A stretch of DNA of 64,000 bases from contig NAKE01000001.1 of assembly GCA_008680965.1 (NCBI GenBank), positions 1,922,001-1,986,000 on the forward strand. Direction: 5' to 3'. The DNA is from Collinsella aerofaciens (GTDB taxonomy: Bacteria > Actinomycetota > Coriobacteriia > Coriobacteriales > Coriobacteriaceae). Shown here one piece after another: positions 17,932 to 30,505 of this stretch. The number at the start of each line of letters is the position of its first letter. Positions within the stretch are counted from its first letter, which is position 1. The translations under genes and the position numbers were made by a program. Under the pieces are notes generated by a model that worked only from the letters and a program-made list of their open reading frames with translations, was not told the DNA's origin and searched no databases.

Positions 17932-20172
17932 CTATTTCTTAAACCGTGCACCCTGGCGTTTTCTGCCCGATGCGAACGTGGAACCCTTGCGGGCCTGCGA
18001 ACGTAAGCGCTCGATCGTCTCGTCCTCAGACGCACCCTCGAGCATCGCCCGAATCTGAACGACAGCATCGCGCAGGCGCGCCGCCTCCTCAAAGTCCATG
18101 GCGGCAGAAGCGTTGCGCATATCCTCTTCCATGGTTTCGACGATCCGCATAAGCTCGTCATGCGGCAGTTCTTCCAACTGCTCCGCAAGTGTCTGCTCGG
18201 GTGCCACCGTTTCCGGCACGCCGCCCTCGCCCGACTCATCGGGCGTATAGAATGCGCCATGGCCAAGGGAGTCGCCCTTCGAGCGCCCCTTGGAACCCAC
18301 AGTCTTTTCGGCCTCGGCAATAAAGCTCGAAATGTCGTTAATGGCCTTGCGGACCGTCTTGGGCACAATGCCATGCTCTTCGTTATATGCCATCTGAATC
18401 TCGCGACGGCGCTGCGTCTCCTCGATGGCTTCTTTCATCGAATCGGTCACAACGTCTGCATACATGATGACCTCGCCGTCGGCATTACGGGCCGCACGGC
18501 CAATCGTCTGAATCAACGAACGGCGATTGCGCAAGAAGCCTTCCTTGTCAGCGTCGAGAATTGCCACCAGCGAGACCTCAGGAAGGTCTAGACCCTCGCG
18601 GAGCAGGTTGATGCCAACCAAAACATCGATCTTTCCCTCGCGCAGCGTTCGCAGGATCTCGACACGGTCCATCGTCGCCGTATCGGAGTGCATGTAATTG
18701 ACCTTAATGCCAGCGTCGAGCAGGTGGTCGGTAAGGTCCTCCGCCATGCGCTTGGTCAGCGTGGTCACCAAGACGCGTTCCTTGCGGGCCACACGTTCGC
18801 GAATCTCATCCTCGAGATCATCGATCTGACCGCGAACTGGACGCACGTCAATTTTGGGGTCGAGTAGACCGGTCGGTCGAATGATCTGCTCCACATCGTT
18901 TTGACTCACACGCAGCTCATAATCACCTGGCGTTGCCGAAACATAGATGAACTGGGGGATCCTCGCCTCAAACTCATCAAATCGGAGCGGACGGTTATCG
19001 AGTGCCGAGGGCAGGCGAAAGCCGTGCTCCACCAAGGTCACCTTACGCGAACGATCGCCCTCATGCATACCGCGGATCTGCGGCACCGTCACATGGCTCT
19101 CGTCGATGATGCAGAGCATATCCTTGGGAAAGTAATCAATCAAAGTAAAGGGCGGCTCGCCCGGCTTGCGGCCATCCAAATGGCGCGAATAGTTCTCGAT
19201 GCCGTTACAAAATCCCATTGTCTCGAGCATCTCAAGATCGTAATCGGTGCGCTGCTGCAGACGCTGCGCCTCGAGCAACTTGTCGGTCGCCTTGAGCTCT
19301 GCCACACGCTTCTCGCACTCTTCGCTAATCGATTTCAGAGCCGCCTTGACCTTGGGTTTCTCGGTAACGTAGTGCGATGCCGGCCACACAGGAATAGCCT
19401 CGTACTCACGAAGCATCTCGCCGGTGACCTCATCGATTTCGGCGATAAGCTCGACCTCATCGCCAAAGAACTCAAACCGCAACGGATGCTCGGCATAGGG
19501 CGGATACACGTCGACGACATCGCCACGCACGCGAAACGTACCGCGCGCCAGGTCATAATCATTGCGATCGTATTGAATATCGATGAGCGCATGGATAAAG
19601 TCATCACGCTCGAGCGGCACTTTCTTGTCGACATTCGGCGCCAGTCCCGCATAATCCTCAGGAGAGCCAATACCATAGATACAAGACACCGATGCAACGA
19701 CGATCACATCACGTCGAGAGAGCAGCGAGGCGGTCGCCTGATGGCGCAGCATCTCGACTTCTTCGTTGATCGAAGAATCTTTCTCGATATAGGTGTCGCT
19801 TTGCGGCACATACGCCTCGGGCTGATAGTAATCGTAATACGATACGAAATAGACTACGGAGTTATTGGGGAAAAACTCCTTGAGCTCGCTTGCAAGCTGA
19901 GCGGCAAGGGTCTTGTTGGGAGCCATGACAAGCGTTGGCTTACCCAAGGCCTCAATGGTTTTGGCCATCGTAAAAGTCTTACCCGAACCAGTCACACCCA
20001 GCAAAACCTGATAGCGGTCCCCGTCCCTCACGCCCTGCACAAGCGACTCAATGGCCTTGGGCTGGGAACCGGCAGGCTCATAGGGAGAAACGACTTCAAA
20101 CGGCACCTCAGCGCCCTCAACGCCAAAGCGCTTAAGTTCACCGCCAACGCGTTCAACTTCAAATTCCGCCAT
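17932..20172 (-). CDS. uvrB: Excinuclease ABC subunit B
   Basis: UvrB verifies the lesion and recruits UvrC. The ATG at 20172 follows AGGAGTATCC, giving 746 residues. It has Walker A GVTGSGKT near residue 56 and the beta-hairpin YYDYYQPEAYVP that locks DNA. IIDESHVT is the DEXH box, and the motif VI region QTIGRAARNADG is intact. The C-terminal UVR motif is near 690 (AMDFEEAARLRDAVVQI). The linker between the helicase core and UVR motif is longer than usual, and a basic tail (RKRQGARFKK) ends the protein. A lytic transglycosylase gene lies 51 bases upstream on the same strand. Confidence 0.97.
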   Translation of the reverse strand: MAEFEVERVGGELKRFGVEGAEVPFEVVSPYEPAGSQPKAIESLVQGVRDGDRYQVLLGVTGSGKTFTMAKTIEALGKPTLVMAPNKTLAAQLASELKEFFPNNSVVYFVSYYDYYQPEAYVPQSDTYIEKDSSINEEVEMLRHQATASLLSRRDVIVVASVSCIYGIGSPEDYAGLAPNVDKKVPLERDDFIHALIDIQYDRNDYDLARGTFRVRGDVVDVYPPYAEHPLRFEFFGDEVELIAEIDEVTGEMLREYEAIPVWPASHYVTEKPKVKAALKSISEECEKRVAELKATDKLLEAQRLQQRTDYDLEMLETMGFCNGIENYSRHLDGRKPGEPPFTLIDYFPKDMLCIIDESHVTVPQIRGMHEGDRSRKVTLVEHGFRLPSALDNRPLRFDEFEARIPQFIYVSATPGDYELRVSQNDVEQIIRPTGLLDPKIDVRPVRGQIDDLEDEIRERVARKERVLVTTLTKRMAEDLTDHLLDAGIKVNYMHSDTATMDRVEILRTLREGKIDVLVGINLLREGLDLPEVSLVAILDADKEGFLRNRRSLIQTIGRAARNADGEVIMYADVVTDSMKEAIEETQRRREIQMAYNEEHGIVPKTVRKAINDISSFIAEAEKTVGSKGRSKGDSLGHGAFYTPDESGEGGVPETVAPEQTLAEQLEELPHDELMRIVETMEEDMRNASAAMDFEEAARLRDAVVQIRAMLEGASEDETIERLRSQARKGSTFASGRKRQGARFKK

Positions 20173-20223
20173 GGATACTCCTAACTCATACATCCTCAGT
20201 ATACGCAGGCGGTGGGCTTAGTC

Positions 20224-20805
20224 CTATACGAACCGATCGGGATAGAGGGTCTTATACCGAACCCAGGCATTATTGACACGAATCAGATAAGCCTGCGTCT
20301 CGGGAAAGGTGATTGCATTATGAAGCGACGTGCTCTGCTGTGCCCATCCGTCGACATTGCCCATGCCGGCGTTATAGGCGGCAATGGCACTGTCCGTCGA
20401 CCCGTTGAAATAGGTTTGAAGATACGAGAGGTACGCGCAGCCAAACTCGATATTCGTAGCCGGATCGTTAAGGCTGTCGGCCGAATACTCGCCACCGTCG
20501 ACAAGGCCCTTGGCGATCATATCCTGGGCAGTCTCGGGCATCAGCTGCATCAATCCCTGGGCACCCTGATTCGACTCGGCCTCGGGATCCCAATTCGATT
20601 CCGACTTAATGACAGCGCATACCAGATACGGATCCAGATTATGCGAAATGCTGGATTGCTTTACATATACCTCGTAGTCAATCGGATACAGAGGCTTAAA
20701 GAAAGCAGCAGGAGCATACGAATAGACGAGCGAAATAAGGCCGAAGACGAGCACAACGGCAAGTGACGCCACGCGATACCACGTAAAGAAACGTGTCTTA
20801 GACAT
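20224..20805 (-). CDS. Membrane-anchored lytic transglycosylase (SLT domain)
   Basis: Peptidoglycan-cleaving enzyme of 193 residues. The start at 20805 follows AAGGAGGGGGCCG; the frame is open further up but overlaps coaE too far. One membrane anchor is at about residues 10-32 (VASLAVVLVFGLISLVYSYA). The SLT fold follows: IKSESNWDP, whose Glu near residue 68 is the expected catalytic acid, then GAQGLMQLMPETAQ, NIEFGCAYLSYL and AIAAYNAGMGNVDGW. All conserved pieces are present. It overlaps the coaE stop by 8 bases, so translation is coupled, and uvrB follows 51 bases on. Confidence 0.92.
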   Translation of the reverse strand: MSKTRFFTWYRVASLAVVLVFGLISLVYSYAPAAFFKPLYPIDYEVYVKQSSISHNLDPYLVCAVIKSESNWDPEAESNQGAQGLMQLMPETAQDMIAKGLVDGGEYSADSLNDPATNIEFGCAYLSYLQTYFNGSTDSAIAAYNAGMGNVDGWAQQSTSLHNAITFPETQAYLIRVNNAWVRYKTLYPDRFV

Positions 20806-21439
20806 CGGCCCCCTCCTTATCCGCTGCATCCCCGAAGCTATGACGCGCAAGCCATGCGTCCAGTTGTTCAAAGAGCGAATTATCGCCTGCCGCATTATCG
20901 ATTACCGTCGTAGCGAGATTGCAAAGCGAAGCCTCATCAGGTTGGCATGCAGAGCGAGCATCAAAATCAGAGGACTCCATACCACGATGAATGGCACGCT
21001 CGCGACGAACTGTCAAAGGAGCGCTGATAACCAGAATTTCATCAGCTAGGCCAAAAGCATCCTCAAAACCAGTCGGAGCAGAAACCTCGACAACCGCAAA
21101 GGGATAACGGGGGGACGAAACCGTGCAGCAAACCGGATCAAGAATCCTCAGTGACAGCTGTTCGATGAGGACTGGATGAACGATGCCATTGAGCCGCGCA
21201 ACTGTATCAGGAGAGGCGAAAGCTCGAGCAGCGAGGACATTGCGGCGAATGCCGCCCTCCCCGTCCAGAATGTCCCAACCGAATTCTTCCGCGAGAGCAT
21301 TGACGATATCGGAGCCTGGCACATACAGCGATTTGGCAAGCTCATCCAGATCGATAAGCATGGCGCCATGAGATTCGAGATAGCGGCAGGCAGTCGACTT
21401 ACCCGAAGCAATATTGCCCAAGACAAAAACGGTAAACAT
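20798..21439 (-). CDS. coaE: Dephospho-CoA kinase
   Basis: Last step of coenzyme A synthesis, phosphorylating the ribose of dephospho-CoA; 213 residues. I placed the start at the ATG at 21439, so that the P-loop GNIASGKST lies at residues 8-16 as in the family; a start 43 codons up would add an unrelated leader. The ribosome site AGGGAGGACTTG precedes it. DLDELAK and the HPVL motif around residue 80 fit CoaE. The sequence around the LID region (VRRERAIHRG) is less typical, so the match is good but divergent. It probably forms a unit with the transglycosylase and uvrB. Confidence 0.82.
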   Translation of the reverse strand: MFTVFVLGNIASGKSTACRYLESHGAMLIDLDELAKSLYVPGSDIVNALAEEFGWDILDGEGGIRRNVLAARAFASPDTVARLNGIVHPVLIEQLSLRILDPVCCTVSSPRYPFAVVEVSAPTGFEDAFGLADEILVISAPLTVRRERAIHRGMESSDFDARSACQPDEASLCNLATTVIDNAAGDNSLFEQLDAWLARHSFGDAADKEGADV

Positions 21440-21569
21440 CAAGTCCTCCCTAACGCCAATGGGAGTTATTATCGCGCAAATACATAAGAAGGACTCAAAA
21501 TACAGCCAAACAGTAAGACAAGCTAAACGAAGGCGAGTTCTTGTACTACCACTCTCAATCAAACGCAAA

Positions 21570-21597
21570 AAGGGGGAGGCCGCCAGGCCTCCCCCTT
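21570..21597 (-). terminator. rrn operon terminator
   Basis: AAGGGGGAGGCC and its complement GGCCTCCCCCTT flank a short loop, 35 bases beyond the 5S gene. On the minus strand it is followed by TTTTTGCGTTTG, a strong intrinsic terminator. Confidence 0.88.
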
Positions 21598-21631
21598 CTA
21601 CATTCCCAATGGCGGCTCGGTGCCGTCCACC

Positions 21632-21749
21632 GGTCAGCGGCGCCCTGGCCTCCCACGGGCTGACCCCGCAGTACTCTCGGCGCGATGGGGCTTAGCTTCC
21701 GGGTTCGGAACGGGACCGGGCGTGCCCCCCATGCTCTGGCCGCTGACCG
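21632..21749 (-). rRNA. rrf: 5S ribosomal RNA
   Basis: About 118 nt. The ends pair as helix I (GGTCAGCGG against CCGCTGACC). The conserved loop segments CCCGTTCCGAACCCGGAAG and GAGAGTACTG are present on the minus strand. It is the last gene of the rrn operon. End positions are estimates from pairing and could be off by a few bases. Confidence 0.92.
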
Positions 21750-21888
21750 GTGGGCGGCGCCCACCGTTCTCGGTGATCCGGTATCGCGTACACGTGCCCT
21801 GGGGGCCGCATGGCGTATAGGAAAGATGACTCGGGGGCATCCTCGTGCCCGGACCGCGCATGAGCGCTTGTCCCGCGGGCCGCGAGGT

Positions 21889-24873
<2,985 letters not shown>

Positions 24874-24888
24874 ATCGGGCCCGCGGGA

Positions 24889-26775
<1,887 letters not shown>

Positions 26776-27143
26776 TGTATGGGCTTCGAGCCCGTCCGGT
26801 CCTCACAACTATTAGCTGATCGGTTCCGTTCGATTCATATGGTTTTGGTATAGGAAAAGGAATTTCTCGGGGCCGCCTCTCGGCGGCCTTGCGAAAAACA
26901 AATCCAAGTTAGACCATTTCAAATGGTTCGATGTCTGCCCGGATGCGACACTGAAGTAAGTGTCCATCCTCGCAGTATCCGGTTCTCAAGGTGCACGCCT
27001 GCGCGGTCCATCCGGTTCGACCGGGCCGCGCGGCAAGGAGATATATTGCCAGACCGGAGGGGCGCCGTGGGCGGGAATCTGGGCCTCCACGGTTCCTACA
27101 CAAATGAGGATGGGACCCTCTCTGTGAGAGCCTAGAAAGAACA
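26776..27143 (-). promoter_or_regulatory. rrn leader and promoter region
   Basis: No gene is seen here. On the minus strand the leader has a strong nested hairpin around 26999-27035 (GCGCGG/CCGCGC outside, CCGGT/ACCGG inside), then ACCTTGAGAACCGG at about 26981-26993, matching the copy in the 16S-23S spacer. A further hairpin (GGGGCCGCC/GGCGGCC) lies at about 26869-26890. AATATA near 27040-27046 could be a -10, but I found no convincing -35, so the promoter position is not fixed. Confidence 0.6.
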
Positions 27144-27171
27144 GGGCCGCGGCTCCCCTATTAGAGCGGCC
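27144..27171 (-). terminator. Terminator of the HTH regulator gene, upstream of rrn
   Basis: GGCCGCTC and a complementary GAGCCGCGGCC form a stem; on the minus strand it is followed by TGTTCTTTC. It would isolate the rrn promoter from transcription of the regulator gene. On the plus strand the same hairpin is followed by TTTCGGTTTT, so it may act both ways. Confidence 0.55.
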
Positions 27172-27222
27172 TTTCGGTTTTCCAACGGTTAAGCTTCGGC
27201 CGCATTAATGGCTGTATACCCA

Positions 27223-27831
27223 TTAGAAATGGGACATAGCAGCGTTAACGAGTTCAAAAACGATTAGTCCAATAAGAGCCGCTGCGGCAAACTTGATGGC
27301 ATTCGCAAGCTGTGGATGCTCATAAGCCCAGCCCGTCCTCGTCTCTTCGCTGTCCGCCTTCTTTCCGTCCAAGAAGTCGGATATCTCTTGATACGTCACC
27401 AAATCATTCTTCTTCTTGATATGTTCCGCTGCAAGCGCGCAGCACATTGCGCCAGCACCAAAGACGCCTGCCAACACCATCGTCGGAACGCACTGGACCA
27501 TCCCCCACCCGTGGTTTTGTTGCCACATGAGCCAGGCCATAGAGACGGTAAACGCAAGAAGCCCAGCCAACATCCCCGCACCCAAGCGATAGAGCGTGCC
27601 CCTATCGCGTTCAACCCTTTCTCTAATTATTGAAATGTCGCCTTTAACAAGCTCGTCAATCGTTACATCCAGTTGTTCAGACAGCAGTAGGAGACTCTGG
27701 ATGTCGGGGTACGTTTTACCGCGCTCCCAATTACTGATGGTCTGACGTGTTACAAAAATGCGCCTTGCAAGATCCTCCTGGGACAAACCAGCATCGAGTC
27801 GATACTGTTTAAGGTGTTTTGGCAGCTGCAT
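27223..27831 (-). CDS. XRE-family HTH regulator with C-terminal membrane helices
   Basis: A 202-residue protein. The DNA-binding domain spans about residues 6-60, with the helix-turn-helix GLSQEDLARRIFVTRQTISNWERGKTYPD read across two segments around 15-43. After a linker come three hydrophobic segments, near 86-106 (GMLAGLLAFTVSMAWLMW), 112-135 and 175-197 (AAAALIGLIVFELVNAAM). This makes it a membrane-tethered regulator, an architecture common in Firmicutes and Coriobacteriia but poorly understood. The start follows GAAGGGAACGCC. It is a lone gene between the rrn operon and an IS200. Its targets cannot be read from the sequence. Confidence 0.85.
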   Translation of the reverse strand: MQLPKHLKQYRLDAGLSQEDLARRIFVTRQTISNWERGKTYPDIQSLLLLSEQLDVTIDELVKGDISIIRERVERDRGTLYRLGAGMLAGLLAFTVSMAWLMWQQNHGWGMVQCVPTMVLAGVFGAGAMCCALAAEHIKKKNDLVTYQEISDFLDGKKADSEETRTGWAYEHPQLANAIKFAAAALIGLIVFELVNAAMSHF

Positions 27832-28084
27832 GGCGTTCCCTTCGAATGCATCTCAACTCTTATTGGGCGGCTACACAACAGAAGCCGGCAAGCAAAGCGT
27901 AATCCCAAAATCAAACCCATACGGATGGCTGCGCGCAGATTAGAGTGTCAAAAATCTTTGACACATACGCTACCTGCTCTTTCTTGCAACTCGGACGCTA
28001 TCGAATTGATCGGTTTGGCTACGTCCCAAATCGATCACATCCCTAATCAATCAGAACCACCCTTAAAAAGGGTGGTTTGCTCTT
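27832..28084. other. Intergenic stretch upstream of HTH regulator
   Basis: No gene is visible. The segment includes the regulator's 5' region and a perfect hairpin, AACCACCCTT at 28055-28064 with AAGGGTGGTT at 28068-28077, followed on the plus strand by TGCTCTTA. It could be a terminator-like hairpin or part of the right end of the neighbouring IS200. Confidence 0.5.
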
Positions 28085-28189
28085 AGGGTATAACCCACGG
28101 GCCCCGGGCTCGCGTCTAAAGGCGCGGGCCCGGACTTCGTCCAGGCCTAGCGCATCTTGACCCGTGGCGCGCCGGTCGAACCGGCGGGA

Positions 28190-28648
28190 TCACCCCCTCT
28201 TGAAGGGGTCCTCGTACTCCTTCACGCTCAGCTTGTCCAGCGCGATGTCGTGGGACTCCTGCTCCCTGATGTACTTGGCGATCGTCGCCTCGTTCAGGCC
28301 GACGGTGGACACGTAGTAGCCCTCCGCCCAGAACTTCCTGTTGCCGAACTTGTACTTGAGGTTGGCGTGCCTGTCGAATATCATCAGCGAGCTCTTCCCC
28401 TTCAGGTAGCCCATGACGCTCGCGACGCCGTACTTCGGCGGGATCGCCAGCAGCACGTGCACGTGGTCGGGCATCAGGTGCCCCTCGATTATCTCGATCC
28501 CCTTGTACTCGCACAGCTTCCTGAGGATCTCCCCTATGTCGCCCCTGATTTGGTTGCAGATCACTTTGCGCCTATACTTCGGCGTGAACACGATGTGGTA
28601 CTTGCACATCCACTTCGCGTGGGAAAGGCTGTAGGCCTTCTGGGCCAT
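28190..28648 (-). CDS. tnpA: IS200/IS605-family transposase TnpA (Y1 HUH)
   Basis: Single-strand transposase of 152 residues, full length for IS200. The start at 28648 follows GAAGGGGTGGTCGCC. The N-terminal YHIVFTPKYRRKVI is the family signature. The HUH metal site is His62 and His64 in MPDHVHVLL. The probable nucleophile is Tyr126 in ATIAKYIREQE. FWAEGYYVSTVG lies between them. All catalytic residues are present, so the element may be active. Codon use is more GC-rich at third positions than its neighbours, which suggests recent arrival. Confidence 0.93.
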   Translation of the reverse strand: MAQKAYSLSHAKWMCKYHIVFTPKYRRKVICNQIRGDIGEILRKLCEYKGIEIIEGHLMPDHVHVLLAIPPKYGVASVMGYLKGKSSLMIFDRHANLKYKFGNRKFWAEGYYVSTVGLNEATIAKYIREQESHDIALDKLSVKEYEDPFKRG

Positions 28649-28713
28649 GGCGACCACCCCTTCGACTCGAATTCTTGACGGCCTGAACAATCGTCAATAT
28701 CGGTCGGAGGGGT

Positions 28714-28781
28714 GGCTTTGTAAAGCCGTTTGTCTCCACCCGCGTAGCGGGTGGTTCAAAGCTGGCCGCTGCGCGGCCAGC
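28714..28781. repeat. Subterminal hairpins at the left end of the IS200
   Basis: Three compact hairpins in a row: GGCTTT-GT-AAAGCC at 28714-28727, CCACCCGC-GTA-GCGGGTGG at 28736-28754, and GCTGGCCGC-TGC-GCGGCCAGC at 28761-28781. IS200 TnpA recognises such end structures. Three is more than needed, and the last may double as a shield against outside transcription. Confidence 0.6.
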
Positions 28782-28804
28782 AGACTAAAGTCTTGAACTA
28801 AAAA

Positions 28805-28831
28805 GGGGCGCTTCCGGATTGGAAGCGCCCC
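28805..28831 (-). terminator. Terminator of infC-rpmI-rplT operon
   Basis: GGGGCGCTTCC at 28805-28815 pairs perfectly with GGAAGCGCCCC at 28821-28831. On the minus strand a run of five T residues follows. It lies 20 bases past the rplT stop. Confidence 0.92.
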
Positions 28832-28850
28832 TTTAAGATGCAAGAAGCAA

Positions 28851-29210
28851 TTAAGCCTCGAGAGCCTTCTTGGCGATGGCAGCCAGCTCGTTGAAGGACT
28901 CGATGTCCTCGTAAGCCATCTGAGCCAGGACCTTACGGTCGAGCTCGATGCCGGCAACCTTCAGGCCGTGCATGAACTGAGAGTAAGAGATGTCGTTCAG
29001 GCGAGCAGCAGCGTTGATACGGGTGATCCAGAGAGAGCGGATCTCGCGCTTCTTGTTGCGGCGATCACGATACTGATACTGCAGGGAGTGCTGGACCTGC
29101 TCTTTAGCATGCTTGTAAGTACGCGAAGCGGCACCGTAGTAACCCTTCGCACGGTGCATAACGGTACGGCGCTTCTTCTTGGCGGCAACAGCGCGCTTAA
29201 TACGTGCCAT
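28851..29210 (-). CDS. rplT: 50S ribosomal protein L20
   Basis: Large-subunit assembly protein of 119 residues, normal length. The basic N-terminal arm MARIKRAVAAKKKRR and the segment YRDRRNKKREIRSLWITRINAA are diagnostic. It is third in the infC-rpmI-rplT operon, 46 bases after rpmI, and is followed by a strong terminator. L20 represses this operon in Bacillus and E. coli, and the leader of this operon has a terminator where such control could act. Confidence 0.97.
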   Translation of the reverse strand: MARIKRAVAAKKKRRTVMHRAKGYYGAASRTYKHAKEQVQHSLQYQYRDRRNKKREIRSLWITRINAAARLNDISYSQFMHGLKVAGIELDRKVLAQMAYEDIESFNELAAIAKKALEA

Positions 29211-29256
29211 GTTCTATCAACTCCTAGACGGTAAAACGAAAAACGGGAACGCAAAC

Positions 29257-29448
29257 TTAGGCGAGACGCGACTTGATGACCTTGCGGTCGGCAGCGGCGA
29301 TCTCGGTCTCCTGACGGAAGCCACGCTTACGCTTGGTGGACTTCTTGCTCAGGATGTGGCTCTTGAAAGCCTTGGCGCGCATAAGCTTGCCGGTACCAGT
29401 CTTGCGGAAACGCTTCTTGGTGCCGCTGTGGGACTTCATCTTAGGCAT
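29257..29448 (-). CDS. rpmI: 50S ribosomal protein L35
   Basis: Small basic protein of 63 residues; MPKMKSHSGTKKRFRKTG at the N-terminus is typical of L35. AAGGAGT precedes the ATG. It lies between infC (32 bases) and rplT (46 bases) in the standard order. Confidence 0.97.
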   Translation of the reverse strand: MPKMKSHSGTKKRFRKTGTGKLMRAKAFKSHILSKKSTKRKRGFRQETEIAAADRKVIKSRLA

Positions 29449-29480
29449 GAAATACTCCTTAATCGGTTACAGAACACTAG

Positions 29481-30035
29481 TTACTTGGTATCGCTTGCCG
29501 CTTTATCCTCATCGAAGGCGCCCTTAATCGGGGCGAGCAGCATAAGCATGTTACGGCCTTCCATCTTAGGCTTGGACTCGACCGTAGCGTAAGGCTTGAG
29601 ATCCTCGGCGAGACGCTCGAGAACGTTAAGACCCTGCTCCGGGTGAGCCATCTCACGGCCGCGGAACATGATGGTGATCTTAACGCGTGCGCCCTTCTTG
29701 AGGAAACGCAGAACGTGGCCCTTCTTGGTCTCGTAGTCGCCAACGTCGATCTTGGGTCGGAACTTCATTTCCTTGACCTCGACCTTGGACTGGTTCTTAC
29801 GAGCGGCCTTGGCCTTCATGGCCTGCTGGTACTTGAACTTACCGTAGTCCATGACCTTGCAGACCGGCGGCTCCGCATTGGGAGCGATCTCGACCAGGTC
29901 GAGACCCTGATCGTCGGCGACGCGCTGGGCATCGCGGATGGCGAACAGGCCGAGCTGAGAGCCATCGACGCCAATCAAACGGCACGAAGATGCAGTGATC
30001 TCGTCGTTGATGCGGGTGTCATCAGACTTAGCTAT
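29481..30035 (-). CDS. infC: Translation initiation factor IF-3, apparent AUA start
   Basis: IF-3 (184 residues) binds the 30S subunit and checks the start codon. Both domains are present: RINDEITASSCRLIG and GKFKYQQ in the N-domain, KEMKFRPKIDVGDYETK and MAHPEQG in the C-domain. I set the start at ATA 30035-30033. A strong GGAGG at 30048-30044 lies 8 bases before it, while the alternative ATG at 30050 has no ribosome site and would place GGAGG inside codons 2-3. IF-3 genes in other bacteria use rare AUU, AUC or AUA starts for autoregulation, and the resulting N-terminus IAKSDDTRINDEI aligns with the usual one. Confidence 0.93.
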   Translation of the reverse strand: MAKSDDTRINDEITASSCRLIGVDGSQLGLFAIRDAQRVADDQGLDLVEIAPNAEPPVCKVMDYGKFKYQQAMKAKAARKNQSKVEVKEMKFRPKIDVGDYETKKGHVLRFLKKGARVKITIMFRGREMAHPEQGLNVLERLAEDLKPYATVESKPKMEGRNMLMLLAPIKGAFDEDKAASDTK

Positions 30036-30051
30036 TTTCCCTACCTCCATT

Positions 30052-30088
30052 CATAAAAAAATAACCCGGCGCTTCTTTGCAACCAGGT
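30052..30088 (-). promoter_or_regulatory. Leader terminator (attenuator) ahead of infC
   Basis: On the minus strand ACCTGG at 30088-30083 pairs with CCGGGT at 30069-30064, with an inner TGC/GCG extension and an AAAGAA loop. A run of seven T residues follows directly. It lies between the promoter side and the infC ribosome site, so transcription would stop before infC unless the hairpin is prevented from forming. CCTC-ATACC-GAGG at about 30103-30115 could take part in an alternative fold. Firmicute infC operons use L20-responsive attenuation; the same here is inferred. Confidence 0.7.
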
Positions 30089-30252
30089 CGTACACATAGA
30101 CATCCTCGGTATGAGGAAGGGAATCTAAGTTGTATGACCAGTCAGCTGCTCATTGGCGCCAAAAGGTGGGAACCCTCGGGTTCCTCTTTAGGGCATTGCG
30201 GGAACAACGCCTTGTGGATAATAACACGTACCGCGCGTTATCACATTACGTA
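30089..30252. other. infC upstream region
   Basis: No gene is seen. A perfect hairpin GGAACC-CTCG-GGTTCC lies at 30169-30184. AT-rich segments near 30210-30250 (minus strand GTTATTATCC) may hold the operon promoter, but no clear -35 pairs with it. Confidence 0.4.
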
Positions 30253-30321
30253 CACGAAAAAGGGGGCCTTGACCCCCTTGAACGCTCACTTGCATGTATG
30301 GTGCCCGAGGCGAGACTCGAA
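30253..30321 (-). repeat. Duplicated 3' end of tRNA-Leu plus its terminator (copy 1)
   Basis: These 69 bases match 30437-30505 with three substitutions, at an offset of 184. The copy holds the last 20 or so bases of tRNA-Leu including CCA, the short spacer, and the GGGGG/CCCCC terminator with its T run. The rest of the tRNA is absent. Duplicated tRNA 3' ends typically mark attachment sites of integrated elements. Between the copies lie 115 bases with small inverted repeats such as AAACAGGCC-GCA-GGCCTGTTT at 30383-30403. Confidence 0.75.
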
Positions 30322-30436
30322 GGGCCTTCGCTTCGCGAAGCCCCGGGCTTCGGGCGCACGGCGCCCTCGCCACGCTCCGCTACAAACAGGCCGCAGGCCT
30401 GTTTGCTTAACGCTCCGTGCGCTCACGCGAGTTCGG

Positions 30437-30505
30437 CACGAAAAAGGGGGCCTCGACCCCCTTGAACGCCCGCTTGCATGTATGGTGCCCGAGGCGAGAC
30501 TCGAA
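30437..30505 (-). repeat. Duplicated 3' end of tRNA-Leu plus its terminator (copy 2, in the intact gene)
   Basis: The copy belonging to the functional tRNA. On the minus strand the tRNA end at 30483 is followed by a hairpin with an AAGGGGG arm and CCCCCTTTTT, a good intrinsic terminator. Confidence 0.8.

Larger units (their letters stand above)
28085..28800 (-). mobile_element. Solo IS200-type insertion sequence (approximate limits)
   Basis: An IS200/IS605-family element with tnpA and no tnpB. Limits are estimated from flanking subterminal hairpins. At the low end, a branched structure has CCACGGG at 28095-28101 pairing with CCCGTGG at 28161-28167 and an inner GGGCTCGCG/CGCGGGCCC stem. At the high end are three hairpins (28714-28781). 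IS200 elements move as single strands and leave no target duplication, so the exact ends need comparison with an empty site. It sits between the HTH regulator and the rplT terminator and disrupts no visible gene. Confidence 0.75.
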
